Source of the DNA: Collinsella sp.
GTDB lineage: Bacteria; Actinomycetota; Coriobacteriia; Coriobacteriales; Coriobacteriaceae
DNA: 18,028 bases
Assembly: GCA_019419505.1 (NCBI GenBank)
Contig: DXZS01000009.1
Coordinates: 1-18,028, forward strand
Direction: 5' to 3'
The notes beneath the pieces are model-generated. The model was given only the letters and a program-made list of their open reading frames with translations. It made no database searches and was not told the DNA's origin. Made by a program: the position numbers and the translations under genes. Shown one piece after another: positions 1 to 9,608 of this stretch (within the stretch, counting starts at the first letter, position 1; each line of letters begins with the position of its first letter).

Positions 1-88
1 CGCACATGTGCGGATGAATGTGGGAAGTGTTCGGATGAAGTTGATAATCAAGGCGCCCGTGCGCTCCGGTGCAAAGACCGTGAACCTT

Positions 89-117
89 TTGTGGGACGTG
101 CGGCGCCGTGGTACCAT
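89..117 (+). promoter_or_regulatory. Candidate promoter of rpmE
   Basis: A TTGTGG box (89-94) and a TACCAT box (112-117) are separated by 17 bases. They match the -35 consensus at 3 of 6 positions and the -10 consensus at 4 of 6. The predicted RNA start near 124 falls just before the two leader hairpins, which supports the call, but the -35 is weak. Further upstream I see only short repeats: a CGCACATGTGCG palindrome at 1-12, CGGATGAA twice (11-18 and 32-39), and TTGATAATCAA at 41-51. Confidence 0.4.
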
Positions 118-123
118 AGCCGA

Positions 124-201
124 GTTTGTTGTCTTGGTCGGAAACCAAGACGCCTTATGCGCTGATCGGTAACCAGCGCCTGACCAATAAGGAGTCCTAC
201 C
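124..201 (+). promoter_or_regulatory. Structured 5' leader of rpmE, probable L31 autoregulatory leader
   Basis: Two hairpins follow one another. The first pairs GTCTTGGT (131-138) with ACCAAGAC (144-151) around CGGAA. The second pairs GCGCTG (159-164) with CAGCGC (174-179). Both carry the same apical motif, TCGGAAACCA at 138-147 and TCGGTAACCA at 166-175, exactly 28 bases apart. The AAGGAG ribosome binding site follows at 189-194. Ribosomal protein leaders for L31 have been described in several bacterial groups, including, from memory, Actinobacteria and Coriobacteria. Binding of L31 to this leader to repress its own synthesis is therefore the likely role. That assignment is inference; the hairpins themselves are visible. 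Confidence 0.6.
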
Positions 202-627
202 ATGAAGCAGGGTATCCATCCCCAGTATGTCGAGTGCACGGTGACGTGCTCCTGCGGCAACACCTTCAAGACGCACGCTACCGTGTCTGAGATGAAGGTC
301 GAGCTTTGCAACGAGTGCCACCCGTTCTACACCGGCCAGCAGAAGTTCGTCGACACCGGTGGACGCGTCCAGCGCTTCGCCGACAAGTTCGGTGGCGCCG
401 CTGCCGCCCAGCTCAAGAAGGCCGAGGAGGCCAAGGCTGCCAAGGCCGCCAAGGCTGCTGAGGCCGAGGCTGCTCGCAAGGCCGCCGCTGAGGCTAAGGC
501 TGCCGAGAAGGCTAAGCGTGCTGCTAAGTTTGCCGAGGAGGCTGCCAAGCAGGCCGCCGAGGCTCCCGCAGAGGCTCCCGTCGAGGAGGCCGCTGCCGAG
601 GCCGAGACCACCGAGGCTGCTGAGTAA
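202..627 (+). CDS. rpmE: 50S ribosomal protein L31, C+ type, with Ala/Lys/Glu-rich tail
   Basis: L31 binds the large subunit and helps form the bridge between subunits. Residues 1-65 match the family from the first residues on (KQGIHPQY, then TGGRVQRF near 52-59). Cysteines 16, 18, 36 and 39 form the zinc ribbon, so this is the zinc-binding C+ form. Family members are usually about 70-90 residues; this one has 141. The extra roughly 75 residues are almost only Ala, Lys, Glu and Arg, lysine-rich first and then acidic, and probably helical or disordered. AAGGAG lies 7 bases before the ATG. The gene stands alone between its leader and a terminator. Confidence 0.96.
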   Translation: MKQGIHPQYVECTVTCSCGNTFKTHATVSEMKVELCNECHPFYTGQQKFVDTGGRVQRFADKFGGAAAAQLKKAEEAKAAKAAKAAEAEAARKAAAEAKAAEKAKRAAKFAEEAAKQAAEAPAEAPVEEAAAEAETTEAAE

Positions 628-662
628 ATAGCTCGCCGCGGAATCACTCGCATTCATGGCAT

Positions 663-704
663 AAGGGCTGTGCATCCGTTTGGGTGCGCGGCCCTTTTCT
701 TTTT
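663..704 (+). terminator. Intrinsic terminator of rpmE
   Basis: A 15-bp stem (663-677 with 682-696, some G-T pairs) closes on a GTTT loop and is followed by a T-rich run (697-704). Its upper part, GCATCCGTTTGGGTGCGC (672-689), recurs identically at 5020-5037. Confidence 0.9.
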
Positions 705-766
705 ATTGGTGCAAACCAACCTGCCCCCATTGCGCCAAATGGCAGAGAGGCAGCGTTTGCCCAGAT

Positions 767-805
767 AAAACCTGCCAAAATAAACCTGTCCCATTGTGGC
801 AGGTT
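767..805 (+). repeat. AACCTG[C/T]C repeat, copy A
   Basis: Two direct copies, AACCTGCC (769-776) and AACCTGTC (783-790), are followed by the inverted copy GGCAGGTT (798-805). Either direct copy can pair with the inverted one. A further AACCTGCC stands at 718-725. The block matches 12904-12942 with one mismatch over its first 26 bases. It lies between the rpmE terminator and the secA -10 box. It could be an interspersed repeat, a hairpin, or a cluster of protein binding sites; the sequence alone does not decide. Confidence 0.7.
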
Positions 806-867
806 GGTCGTAGTTATTACGTGGCGGTCGAGGTCGACCGTATAGGCCGCGCCTTGTTTGGCTAAAG

Positions 868-873
868 TACAAT
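868..873 (+). promoter_or_regulatory. Candidate -10 box of secA
   Basis: TACAAT matches the -10 consensus at 5 of 6 positions and is preceded by GGCTAAAG. No good -35 lies 17 bases upstream. The leader it would give can form a hairpin (888-895 with 907-914) just before the secA ribosome binding site. Confidence 0.45.
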
Positions 874-934
874 CATCTGTGTTTAACTCGCCCGCAGCTG
901 CACGGCGTGGGCGATGGCCAAAAAGGAAAACCAC

Positions 935-3741
<2,807 letters not shown>

Positions 3742-3742
<1 letters not shown>

Positions 3743-4890
3743 TGGCTGAGGCTTTAGAGATAACGCCCGCCGAGCTGGACGCGTTCGCGGACCGGCTCGG
3801 CGAGGTCGAGTCGTATCTCCACCTGGACGAGAAGCGTACCCGTGTGACCGAGCTCGAGGCCAAAAGCGTTGCCCCTGGCTTTTGGGATGACGCCGACGCC
3901 GCCCGTGCCACCATGGAGGAGATCGCGCGTACCAAGGAAGATATCGCTGCCGTGGACACCGCGCGCGGCGAGCTTTCCGATGCCCGCGCCGCGCTGGAGC
4001 TTGTCGAGGAGATGGGGGATGACCCCGACGCCGTCGCCCTTCGCGAGGAGGCTACAGCCACGGCTGAGCGCCTGGCCCGTGCCATCGATGAGCTTGAGCT
4101 TTCGAGCTGGTTTACCGGTGAGTTCGATCACGGCGATGCCATTGTGACTATCAAGCCCGGACAGGGTGGTCTGGAGGCCCAGGACTGGACCTTCATGCTC
4201 TTTAAGATGTACATGAAGTACTGCCAGCGTCGCGGCTGGAAGGTCACCATCAACGACTGTCCCGCGGCCGAGGTCATCGGCATCGACCGCGCGACCTTTA
4301 CCGTCGAGGGCAAGGACGCATTTGGCATGCTGCGCGCCGAGGCCGGCGTCCACCGCTTGGTTCGCATTAGCCCCACCGACGACAAGAAGCGCCGCCAGAC
4401 CACGTTTGCCGGCGTCGAGGTCATCCCCGTGCTACCCGATGATATCGACATCGAGATCAGTCCCGATGACATCCGCGTGGACGTGTACCACGCGAGCGGC
4501 CCGGGCGGTCAGGGCGTCAACACCACTGACTCCGCCGTGCGCGTGACGCATTTTCCCAGCGGCATTGTGGTCACCTGCCAAAACGAGCGCAGCCAGATCC
4601 AGAACAAGGCCGCGTGCATGCAGATCCTCAAGGCTCGCCTGTACGAGATTGAGCTCGAGAAGCGTGCCGAGGCCCTGGATGAGATCCGCGGACCCAAGAC
4701 CACGATTGGTTTTGGCAACCAGATTCGCAGCTACGTGCTCTACCCGTACCAGATGGTCAAGGACCTACGCACGGGCGTGGAGACCAGCAATGTCGAGGCC
4801 GTTCTTGACGATGGCGACCTGGACCCGTTTGTTATTGGCTACCATCGTTGGGCCACCGGCAACGCCGATGCAGAAGGCTCGGAGGTCTAA
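3742..4890 (+). CDS. prfB: Peptide chain release factor 2
   Basis: RF2 reads the stop codons UGA and UAA and triggers release of the finished protein. The GGQ motif that acts in the peptidyl transferase centre is at residues 255-257, within SGPGGQGVN. The stop-codon reading tripeptide, normally Ser-Pro-Phe, is Ser-Pro-Thr here (210-212, context LVRISPTDDKKRRQTTF). The serine and proline mark it as RF2 rather than RF1, whose tripeptide is Pro-x-Thr. The frame is open from the ATG to the end over 382 residues, so the programmed +1 frameshift at an early UGA, used by many RF2 genes, is absent. The ATG overlaps the secA stop by one base. Confidence 0.96.
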
Positions 4891-4951
4891 AACATCGGGC
4901 AGCTTCAAGCCGATGCTAAGCCCAACGGTTGGACGGGTTTGTATCCAGAAT

Positions 4952-4975
4952 AAACCCTGCGCAGGGGTGGTTTTT
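4952..4975 (+). terminator. Possible weak terminator after prfB
   Basis: AAACC (4952-4956) can pair with GGTTT (4969-4973) around a GC-rich self-complementary stretch (CCCTGCGCAGGG), and a short T run follows. The structure is weak and the T run is partly inside the stem. A stronger hairpin lies downstream at 5018-5043. Confidence 0.3.
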
Positions 4976-5017
4976 GTCCGGCGAATCGGTAGAATCGAAT
5001 ACAGCAAGAAGTTCGAA

Positions 5018-5043
5018 GCGCATCCGTTTGGGTGCGCTTTTTT
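5018..5043 (+). terminator. Intrinsic terminator or attenuator in front of the yitT-like gene
   Basis: GCGCATCC (5018-5025) pairs with GGGTGCGC (5030-5037) around GTTT, and six T follow (5038-5043). The ribosome binding site of the next gene, GAGGGAGG (5044-5051), begins immediately after the T run. A -10-like TAGAAT (4990-4995) lies upstream. The hairpin can therefore end the secA-prfB transcript, attenuate the next gene, or both. Its core is identical to that of the rpmE terminator. Confidence 0.85.
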
Positions 5044-5055
5044 GAGGGAGGCAGC

Positions 5056-5946
5056 ATGGCATATCGTCTGGACATCAAGCGCATTCTTTCGATGAACTTC
5101 TTTCACGACCTGCCCCAGATTATGTTGGGGTGCGCTCTGGCCGCTATTGCGACCGACCTGTTTTTGATTCCCAACGGCCTTGCTGCCGGTGGCGTTACGG
5201 GCCTTGCCACCATTATCCAGGCGGTCGGTGCATCGCGCGGCCTATCGCTTCCCGTTGGTATTCAGACGATCGTGATGAACGCCTTGCTGTTGTTGGTCGT
5301 TATGCGCGAGGGCGGCATGTTCTACGTGGTGCAGACCGCGACGGGCTTTGTGCTGCTGGGCTTCTTTACCGATCTGTTCGCCCCGTTTGTAGCACCTCTG
5401 GCGGATGCGGACCTGATGCTCCCTGCCATGTGGGGCGGCATTATTACGGGCATCGGTTACGGCATGGTGTTGCGCGCCGGCGCCAACACCGGCGGCTCGG
5501 ACACGATTGGCCAAATCATCTCGCGTAACACCTCACTGCCGGTGGGCTCGACCGTCATGGCGATCGATGTTGCCGTATGCGCGCTGTCGGCTCCGGTCTT
5601 TTCAATCGAAAACGCACTATATGCAGGCCTTTCGATGGTCATTAGCGGCTACGTGATCGATGCCGTGGTCGATGGTGGCAACAAACGCCGTATGGTACTC
5701 ATCATCTCGGACAAGTTCCCTGATATCGCTGCCGATATCATGTATGGCCTGGGTCGTGGTTGTACCAAGTTTAAGGCGACTGGCATGTATTCGGGTGCCG
5801 AGAAGCCGGTGATTATGGTCATCGTGAGCCGTCGAGAGCTCAATACCCTCAAGACGATCGTGCGCGAGCGCGATCCTCACGCCATTGTGACGGTCGCTGA
5901 CGTTACGGAAGCCTTCGGCGAGGGATTCAAGGACATTAGCGCGTAG
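5056..5946 (+). CDS. YitT family membrane protein (DUF161 plus DUF2179)
   Basis: The protein has 296 residues. The N-terminal two thirds hold about five hydrophobic segments, beginning with DLPQIMLGCALAAIATDLFL, and the family-like stretches NGLAAGGVTGLA and LRAGANTGGSDTIGQII. The C-terminal part, from about residue 215, is soluble and fits the DUF2179 domain usually joined to this membrane domain (GCTKFKATGMYSG, VIMVIVSRREL). The family is widespread in Gram-positive bacteria and its substrate is not established. I chose the ATG at 5056, behind GAGGGAGG; an in-frame GTG at 5032 lies inside the terminator stem. It sits alone between prfB and the transketolase genes. Confidence 0.9.
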   Translation: MAYRLDIKRILSMNFFHDLPQIMLGCALAAIATDLFLIPNGLAAGGVTGLATIIQAVGASRGLSLPVGIQTIVMNALLLLVVMREGGMFYVVQTATGFVLLGFFTDLFAPFVAPLADADLMLPAMWGGIITGIGYGMVLRAGANTGGSDTIGQIISRNTSLPVGSTVMAIDVAVCALSAPVFSIENALYAGLSMVISGYVIDAVVDGGNKRRMVLIISDKFPDIAADIMYGLGRGCTKFKATGMYSGAEKPVIMVIVSRRELNTLKTIVRERDPHAIVTVADVTEAFGEGFKDISA

Positions 5947-6153
5947 GGGCGACCGCGTTCCATCCAAAAGACGTTCACATTGATAAACCGTTTCATCAGC
6001 GGTTCTGCCTGCTAAATTGTTCAAATAATGATAAAAACTCTGGTAAAGCCATCAGTTTCCAGCATAATGAATGACGTACGTGCATTGCGGCTGTGTTGGG
6101 ATTACCTTCGGTGCCGTGCGCATTTTGTCTAATGAGGATGAAAGGAAGGCACA

Positions 6154-6984
6154 ATGAGCGACGAAGAGCTCAAAAAGGTTGCCAACGAGGTAAGGAAGGG
6201 CATCGTCACCGGCGTGCACGCTGCCAAGTCCGGCCATCCGGGCGGTTCGCTCGGCGCTGCCGACATCATGACCTATCTGTACTTTGAGGAAATGAACGTC
6301 GACCCGGCCGACCCCCGCAAGGCCGACCGCGATCGCTTCGTGCTTTCCAAGGGTCACTGCGCGCCTGGTCTGTACGCCGTGCTCGCCGAGCGCGGATTCT
6401 TCCCCAAGGAGGATCTCGAGACGCTGCGCCATATCGGCAGCCACCTGCAGGGTCATCCCAACATGAACGACACCCCGGGCGTCGACATGTCCACCGGCTC
6501 GCTCGGCCAGGGCATTTCCGCCGCCGTGGGCATGGCCGTTGCCGCCAAGCACTGGGGCGACGACTATCGCACCTACGCCCTGCTGGGCGACGGCGAGAGC
6601 GAGGAGGGCCAGGTCTGGGAGGCCGCCATGTTTGCCGGCAACCAGCAGCTCGACAACCTCTGCGTGATCGTCGACCATAACGGCCTGCAGATCGACGGCC
6701 CCGTCGAGGAGGTCAACGACCCCATGCCGCTCGCCGACAAGTTCCGCGCGTTCAAGTTCCACGTGGTGGAGCTCGCCGACGGCAACGACTTCGACCAGAT
6801 CCGCGCCGCCTTTGCCGAGGCCCGCGCCACCAAGGGTCAGCCGACCGCCATTATCGCTGAGACCACGAAGGGCAAGGGCGTCTCCTTTATGGAGAACCAG
6901 GTGGGTTGGCACGGTAAGGCCCCCAACGATGAACAGTTTGAGCAGGCCATGGCAGAGCTCACGGCCGCCGGAGAGGAGCTCTAG
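6154..6984 (+). CDS. Transketolase, N-terminal subunit
   Basis: Transketolase moves two-carbon units between sugar phosphates in the non-oxidative pentose phosphate pathway. This 276-residue subunit carries the thiamine diphosphate pyrophosphate-binding part. GDGESEEGQ starts at residue 145 and Asn176 follows in DHNGLQ, which gives the GDG-x(~28)-N motif. Family histidines are visible in SGHPGGSLG and KGHCAPG, as is STGSLGQGIS. Single-chain transketolases have about 660 residues; here the C-terminal half is the next gene. AAAGGAAGG precedes the ATG. The 207-base gap upstream is AT-rich, with several -10-like boxes such as CATAAT at 6063-6068 and TCTAAT at 6128-6133, but no convincing full promoter. 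Confidence 0.95.
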   Translation: MSDEELKKVANEVRKGIVTGVHAAKSGHPGGSLGAADIMTYLYFEEMNVDPADPRKADRDRFVLSKGHCAPGLYAVLAERGFFPKEDLETLRHIGSHLQGHPNMNDTPGVDMSTGSLGQGISAAVGMAVAAKHWGDDYRTYALLGDGESEEGQVWEAAMFAGNQQLDNLCVIVDHNGLQIDGPVEEVNDPMPLADKFRAFKFHVVELADGNDFDQIRAAFAEARATKGQPTAIIAETTKGKGVSFMENQVGWHGKAPNDEQFEQAMAELTAAGEEL

Positions 6985-6985
6985 G

Positions 6986-7927
6986 ATGGCAGACGTCAAG
7001 AAAATCGCCACGCGCGTAAGCTACGGCGAGGCCCTCGTCGAGCTCGCCAACGAGCACGATGACTTTGTGGTCCTCGACGCCGACCTGGCCGCCGCCACGC
7101 AGACCGGCAAGTTTAAGGCCGCCTGCCCCGACCGCTTCTTCGATGTGGGCATCGCCGAGAGCAACCTGATGGGTGTTGCCGCCGGTATCGCAACCACCGG
7201 CCGCGTCGCCTTCGCGAGCAGCTTTGCCATGTTTGCCGCCGGCCGCGCCTTTGAGCAGGTCCGCAACTCCATCGGCTATCCGCACCTTAACGTTAAGATC
7301 GGTGCCACGCACGCCGGTATCTCGGTGGGCGAGGATGGCGCCACGCACCAGTGCTGCGAGGATATCGCCCTCATGCGCGTCATCCCCGGCATGACCGTGA
7401 TCGTTCCTGCCGACGACGTCGAGGCCCGTGCCGTGACGCGCGCCGCCTACGAGTGCGACGGTCCGGTGTACATGCGCTTTGCCCGTTTGGCCTCGCCGGT
7501 TATCAACGACCCCGAGACCTATAAGTTCGAGTTGGGTAAGGGCATTGTCATGCGCGAGGGCGCCGATGTGACCATCATCGCCTGCGGCCTGATGGTCGGC
7601 GAGGCTCTCGAGGCCGCCGAGCAGCTCGCTGCCGAGGGCATCGACGCCGAGGTCATCAACATGCACACCATCAAGCCCATCGATGCCGACCTGATCGTCA
7701 AGAGCGCCACCAAGACCGGCCACGTCGTGACCGTCGAGGAGCACTCTGTGATCGGTGGCCTGGGCAGCGCCGTTGCCGACGTCCTGTGCGAGCAGTGCCC
7801 GACGCCGCTCAAGAAGATCGGTGTCAACGACACCTTCGGTGAGTCTGGCCCGGGCGCCGAGCTCCTGCACAAGTATGGCCTGGACGCCGCCAACATCGTG
7901 GCGACCACCAAGGAGTTCTTGGCATAA
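6986..7927 (+). CDS. Transketolase, C-terminal subunit
   Basis: This 313-residue partner holds the pyrimidine-binding and C-terminal domains. Glu58 in FFDVGIAESNLMG is the family glutamate that activates the thiamine ring. Other typical stretches are the SFAMFAAGRAFEQVRNSI region and EEHSVIGGLGSAVADVL near the end. It begins one base after the stop of the N-terminal subunit, with GAGAGGAG inside the end of that gene, so the two are co-translated and should form one active site together. Related split 1-deoxyxylulose-5-phosphate synthase-like proteins are the main alternative, but the partner gene favours transketolase. Confidence 0.95.
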   Translation: MADVKKIATRVSYGEALVELANEHDDFVVLDADLAAATQTGKFKAACPDRFFDVGIAESNLMGVAAGIATTGRVAFASSFAMFAAGRAFEQVRNSIGYPHLNVKIGATHAGISVGEDGATHQCCEDIALMRVIPGMTVIVPADDVEARAVTRAAYECDGPVYMRFARLASPVINDPETYKFELGKGIVMREGADVTIIACGLMVGEALEAAEQLAAEGIDAEVINMHTIKPIDADLIVKSATKTGHVVTVEEHSVIGGLGSAVADVLCEQCPTPLKKIGVNDTFGESGPGAELLHKYGLDAANIVATTKEFLA

Positions 7928-7971
7928 GGCAAGACGAGGCAAAGCATCGCCTCAGCAACCGTATGCAATCC

Positions 7972-8010
7972 AAAACGGGGGCGTTCTCAAAGAGGACGCC
8001 CCTGTTTTTT
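7972..8010 (+). terminator. Intrinsic terminator of the transketolase genes
   Basis: A long stem (7972-7988 with 7992-8008, a few wobble pairs) closes on an AAA loop. Its core is GGGGCGTTCTC with GAGGACGCCCC, and six T follow at 8005-8010. Confidence 0.92.
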
Positions 8011-8152
8011 GTCGGCAACAAACAAATTAGGCCCGCACCAAGCAAGGGCTTTCTCCGGGAAACGGACCCAGACCAGCAAAGTGCAATTCAGACCCTCCCA
8101 ACTTCGTGTGCTCGGCATCTCAAGCTGGTGCTTCGGCCCCCTAGTAGTCGCA

Positions 8153-8274
8153 GGCCGGACACAGGGTTACTTTCCAAATCTTTCCGCAGGACGGAGGAGC
8201 CCCGCCGCACGTAGTGCGCAGCGGGGGCTCCGACATGTCCGAGGACGATTTGGAAAGTAACCCTGTGTCCGGCC
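8153..8274. repeat. 122-nt hairpin element with perfect 28-bp inverted arms
   Basis: Bases 8153-8180 are the exact reverse complement of 8247-8274. The 66-base interior holds a second nested hairpin: GGAGCCCCGC (8196-8205) pairs with GCGGGGGCTCC (8221-8231, one extra G), then CGCAC (8206-8210) with GTGCG (8214-8218) around GTA. Outside the main arms, CGGCCC (8144-8149) can pair with GGGCCG (8280-8285). No open frame of note lies inside. It sits between the transketolase terminator and the ftsE promoter region. It may be a small non-autonomous mobile element, an interspersed palindrome, or a structured RNA or insulator. Confidence 0.85.
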
Positions 8275-8317
8275 GGAGAGGGCCGGAGGGACCCAAACAC
8301 GGCCATGCTTCTTATGT

Positions 8318-8347
8318 GCAGCAAAGCTAATGCTGCTAAAATACTAA
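8318..8347 (+). promoter_or_regulatory. Candidate ftsE promoter with a small inverted repeat
   Basis: GCAGCA (8318-8323) and TGCTGC (8331-8336) form a dyad around AAGCTAA. It is followed directly by a TAAAAT box (8337-8342), which overlaps TACTAA (8342-8347). The dyad occupies the place of the -35 to spacer region, so it could be an operator. No strong -35 is visible. Confidence 0.35.
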
Positions 8348-8387
8348 GCGCTCATGTAGTTTAAACGCACGACGATAAGGAGCACCA

Positions 8388-9608
8388 GTGGGTAACCACT
8401 TCCGTACCTCCGGTGCGGGCGATGATGCCCCCAAGACGCAGACAGGCGTCCAGGGCAGTCGTTTCGCCACTCCGGATTCAGAGGGCCAGCCTGTTGCTCA
8501 GGCCCCCACTCAGCCGGCAGATCAGGCACAGCCGGCATCCGATCCCTTTGCCTACAATCCCACCAGCGATGTCGCGCTTTCCGGCACGGCGGGTTTTGAG
8601 CCCGTTCAGGCCGTGACCGCTCGCGTGGAGCAGCCTCAGGCTGGTGCCGCCACGCCGCAGCCTACCATGGCCGGCATTCCCGACCCCATGGCCCCTGCGA
8701 CGCCGGCTCCTCAGCCTGCGCAGTCCGGTCTCTTTGCCGCTATTCCCGACCCTACGCAGCCTGCTGCCCCGGTGGTCGAGAGCGATCAGGCCGCCGAGGT
8801 CGCAAGCCTCGATAACGCGCTCAACAACCCCGATTTCACGTCGGTGTTTGCGCCCATCGATCCGCAGGCCAGCCGCAAGAAGATGGCCAAGCAGGCCGGT
8901 GTCGAGCCCGTTATCCTTATGGAGCATGTCACCAAGATCTATCCGGCACAGCCCAACAAGCCTGCACTCGACGACATCAACATCGAGATCTATCCGGGCG
9001 AGTTCGTCTTCCTGGTCGGTCACTCCGGTTCGGGTAAGACCACGCTGCTGTCGACGCTCAACCGCGACGTCAAGCCGACGAGCGGCCGCATCCTGGTTGC
9101 CGGTCAGGATCTCATGAAGATCAAGAACCGCAAGGTTCCGTTCCTGCGCCGCCAGATTGGCGCCGTGTTCCAGGACTTTAAGCTTCTGCCGCAAAAGACC
9201 GCCTACGAAAACGTGGCGTTTGCCCTTCAGTGCATCGGCAAGCCCAAGGGCGTCATTCGCAGCCAGGTGCCCGAGGTGCTGCGTCTGGTCGGTCTGGCCG
9301 ATCAGATGGACTCGCTGCCCGACCAGCTTTCCGGTGGCGAGCAGCAGCGCGTTGCCGTCGCCCGCGCTATGGTCAACCGTCCGCCGCTGCTGATCTGCGA
9401 CGAGCCCACGGGTAACCTCGACCCGGCGATCTCGCTGGGCATCATGAAGCTGCTCGAGCGTATTAACCGCACCGGCACCACCGTGATCGTCGCCACGCAC
9501 GACCGCGAGATGGTCGATAGCATGCACCGTCGCGTGATCGCCCTTGAGGGCGGCCACGTTATCCGCGACCAGGAGAGGGGAGGTTACGGCAACTATGGCA
9601 CCAACTAA
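8388..9608 (+). CDS. ftsE: Cell division ATP-binding protein FtsE with long N-terminal extension
   Basis: FtsE is the ATPase that, with FtsX, couples division to activation of cell wall hydrolases outside the membrane. The ABC domain spans about residues 175-406, the size of a usual FtsE. The Walker A GHSGSGKTT is at 211-219, the signature LSGGEQQR at 314-321 and the Walker B DE at 338-339, followed by PTGNLD. In front lie about 170 residues rich in Pro, Ala, Gln, Asp and Thr with no recognisable fold. The start is GTG with AAGGAG (8377-8382) five bases before it. Internal ATGs at residues 166 and 178 lack a clear ribosome binding site, so the extension is probably translated. The 3' end overlaps ftsX by 14 bases. 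Confidence 0.96.
   Translation: MGNHFRTSGAGDDAPKTQTGVQGSRFATPDSEGQPVAQAPTQPADQAQPASDPFAYNPTSDVALSGTAGFEPVQAVTARVEQPQAGAATPQPTMAGIPDPMAPATPAPQPAQSGLFAAIPDPTQPAAPVVESDQAAEVASLDNALNNPDFTSVFAPIDPQASRKKMAKQAGVEPVILMEHVTKIYPAQPNKPALDDINIEIYPGEFVFLVGHSGSGKTTLLSTLNRDVKPTSGRILVAGQDLMKIKNRKVPFLRRQIGAVFQDFKLLPQKTAYENVAFALQCIGKPKGVIRSQVPEVLRLVGLADQMDSLPDQLSGGEQQRVAVARAMVNRPPLLICDEPTGNLDPAISLGIMKLLERINRTGTTVIVATHDREMVDSMHRRVIALEGGHVIRDQERGGYGNYGTN

Noticed and set aside
420..626. Repeat array or CRISPR-like signal in rpmE
   Set aside because: The GCC/AAG/GAG periodicity comes from Ala/Lys/Glu codons within one open frame, not from spaced direct repeats.
914..934. Upstream ATG as secA start
   Set aside because: It has no ribosome binding site, while AAGGAAAA is well placed for the ATG at 935.
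5032..5055. GTG start for the yitT-like gene
   Set aside because: It lies within the terminator stem with no ribosome binding site; the ATG at 5056 has GAGGGAGG.
8478..9557. Minus-strand frame opposite ftsE (359 codons)
   Set aside because: It is antisense to the ABC domain motifs and has no recognisable domain or start signal.
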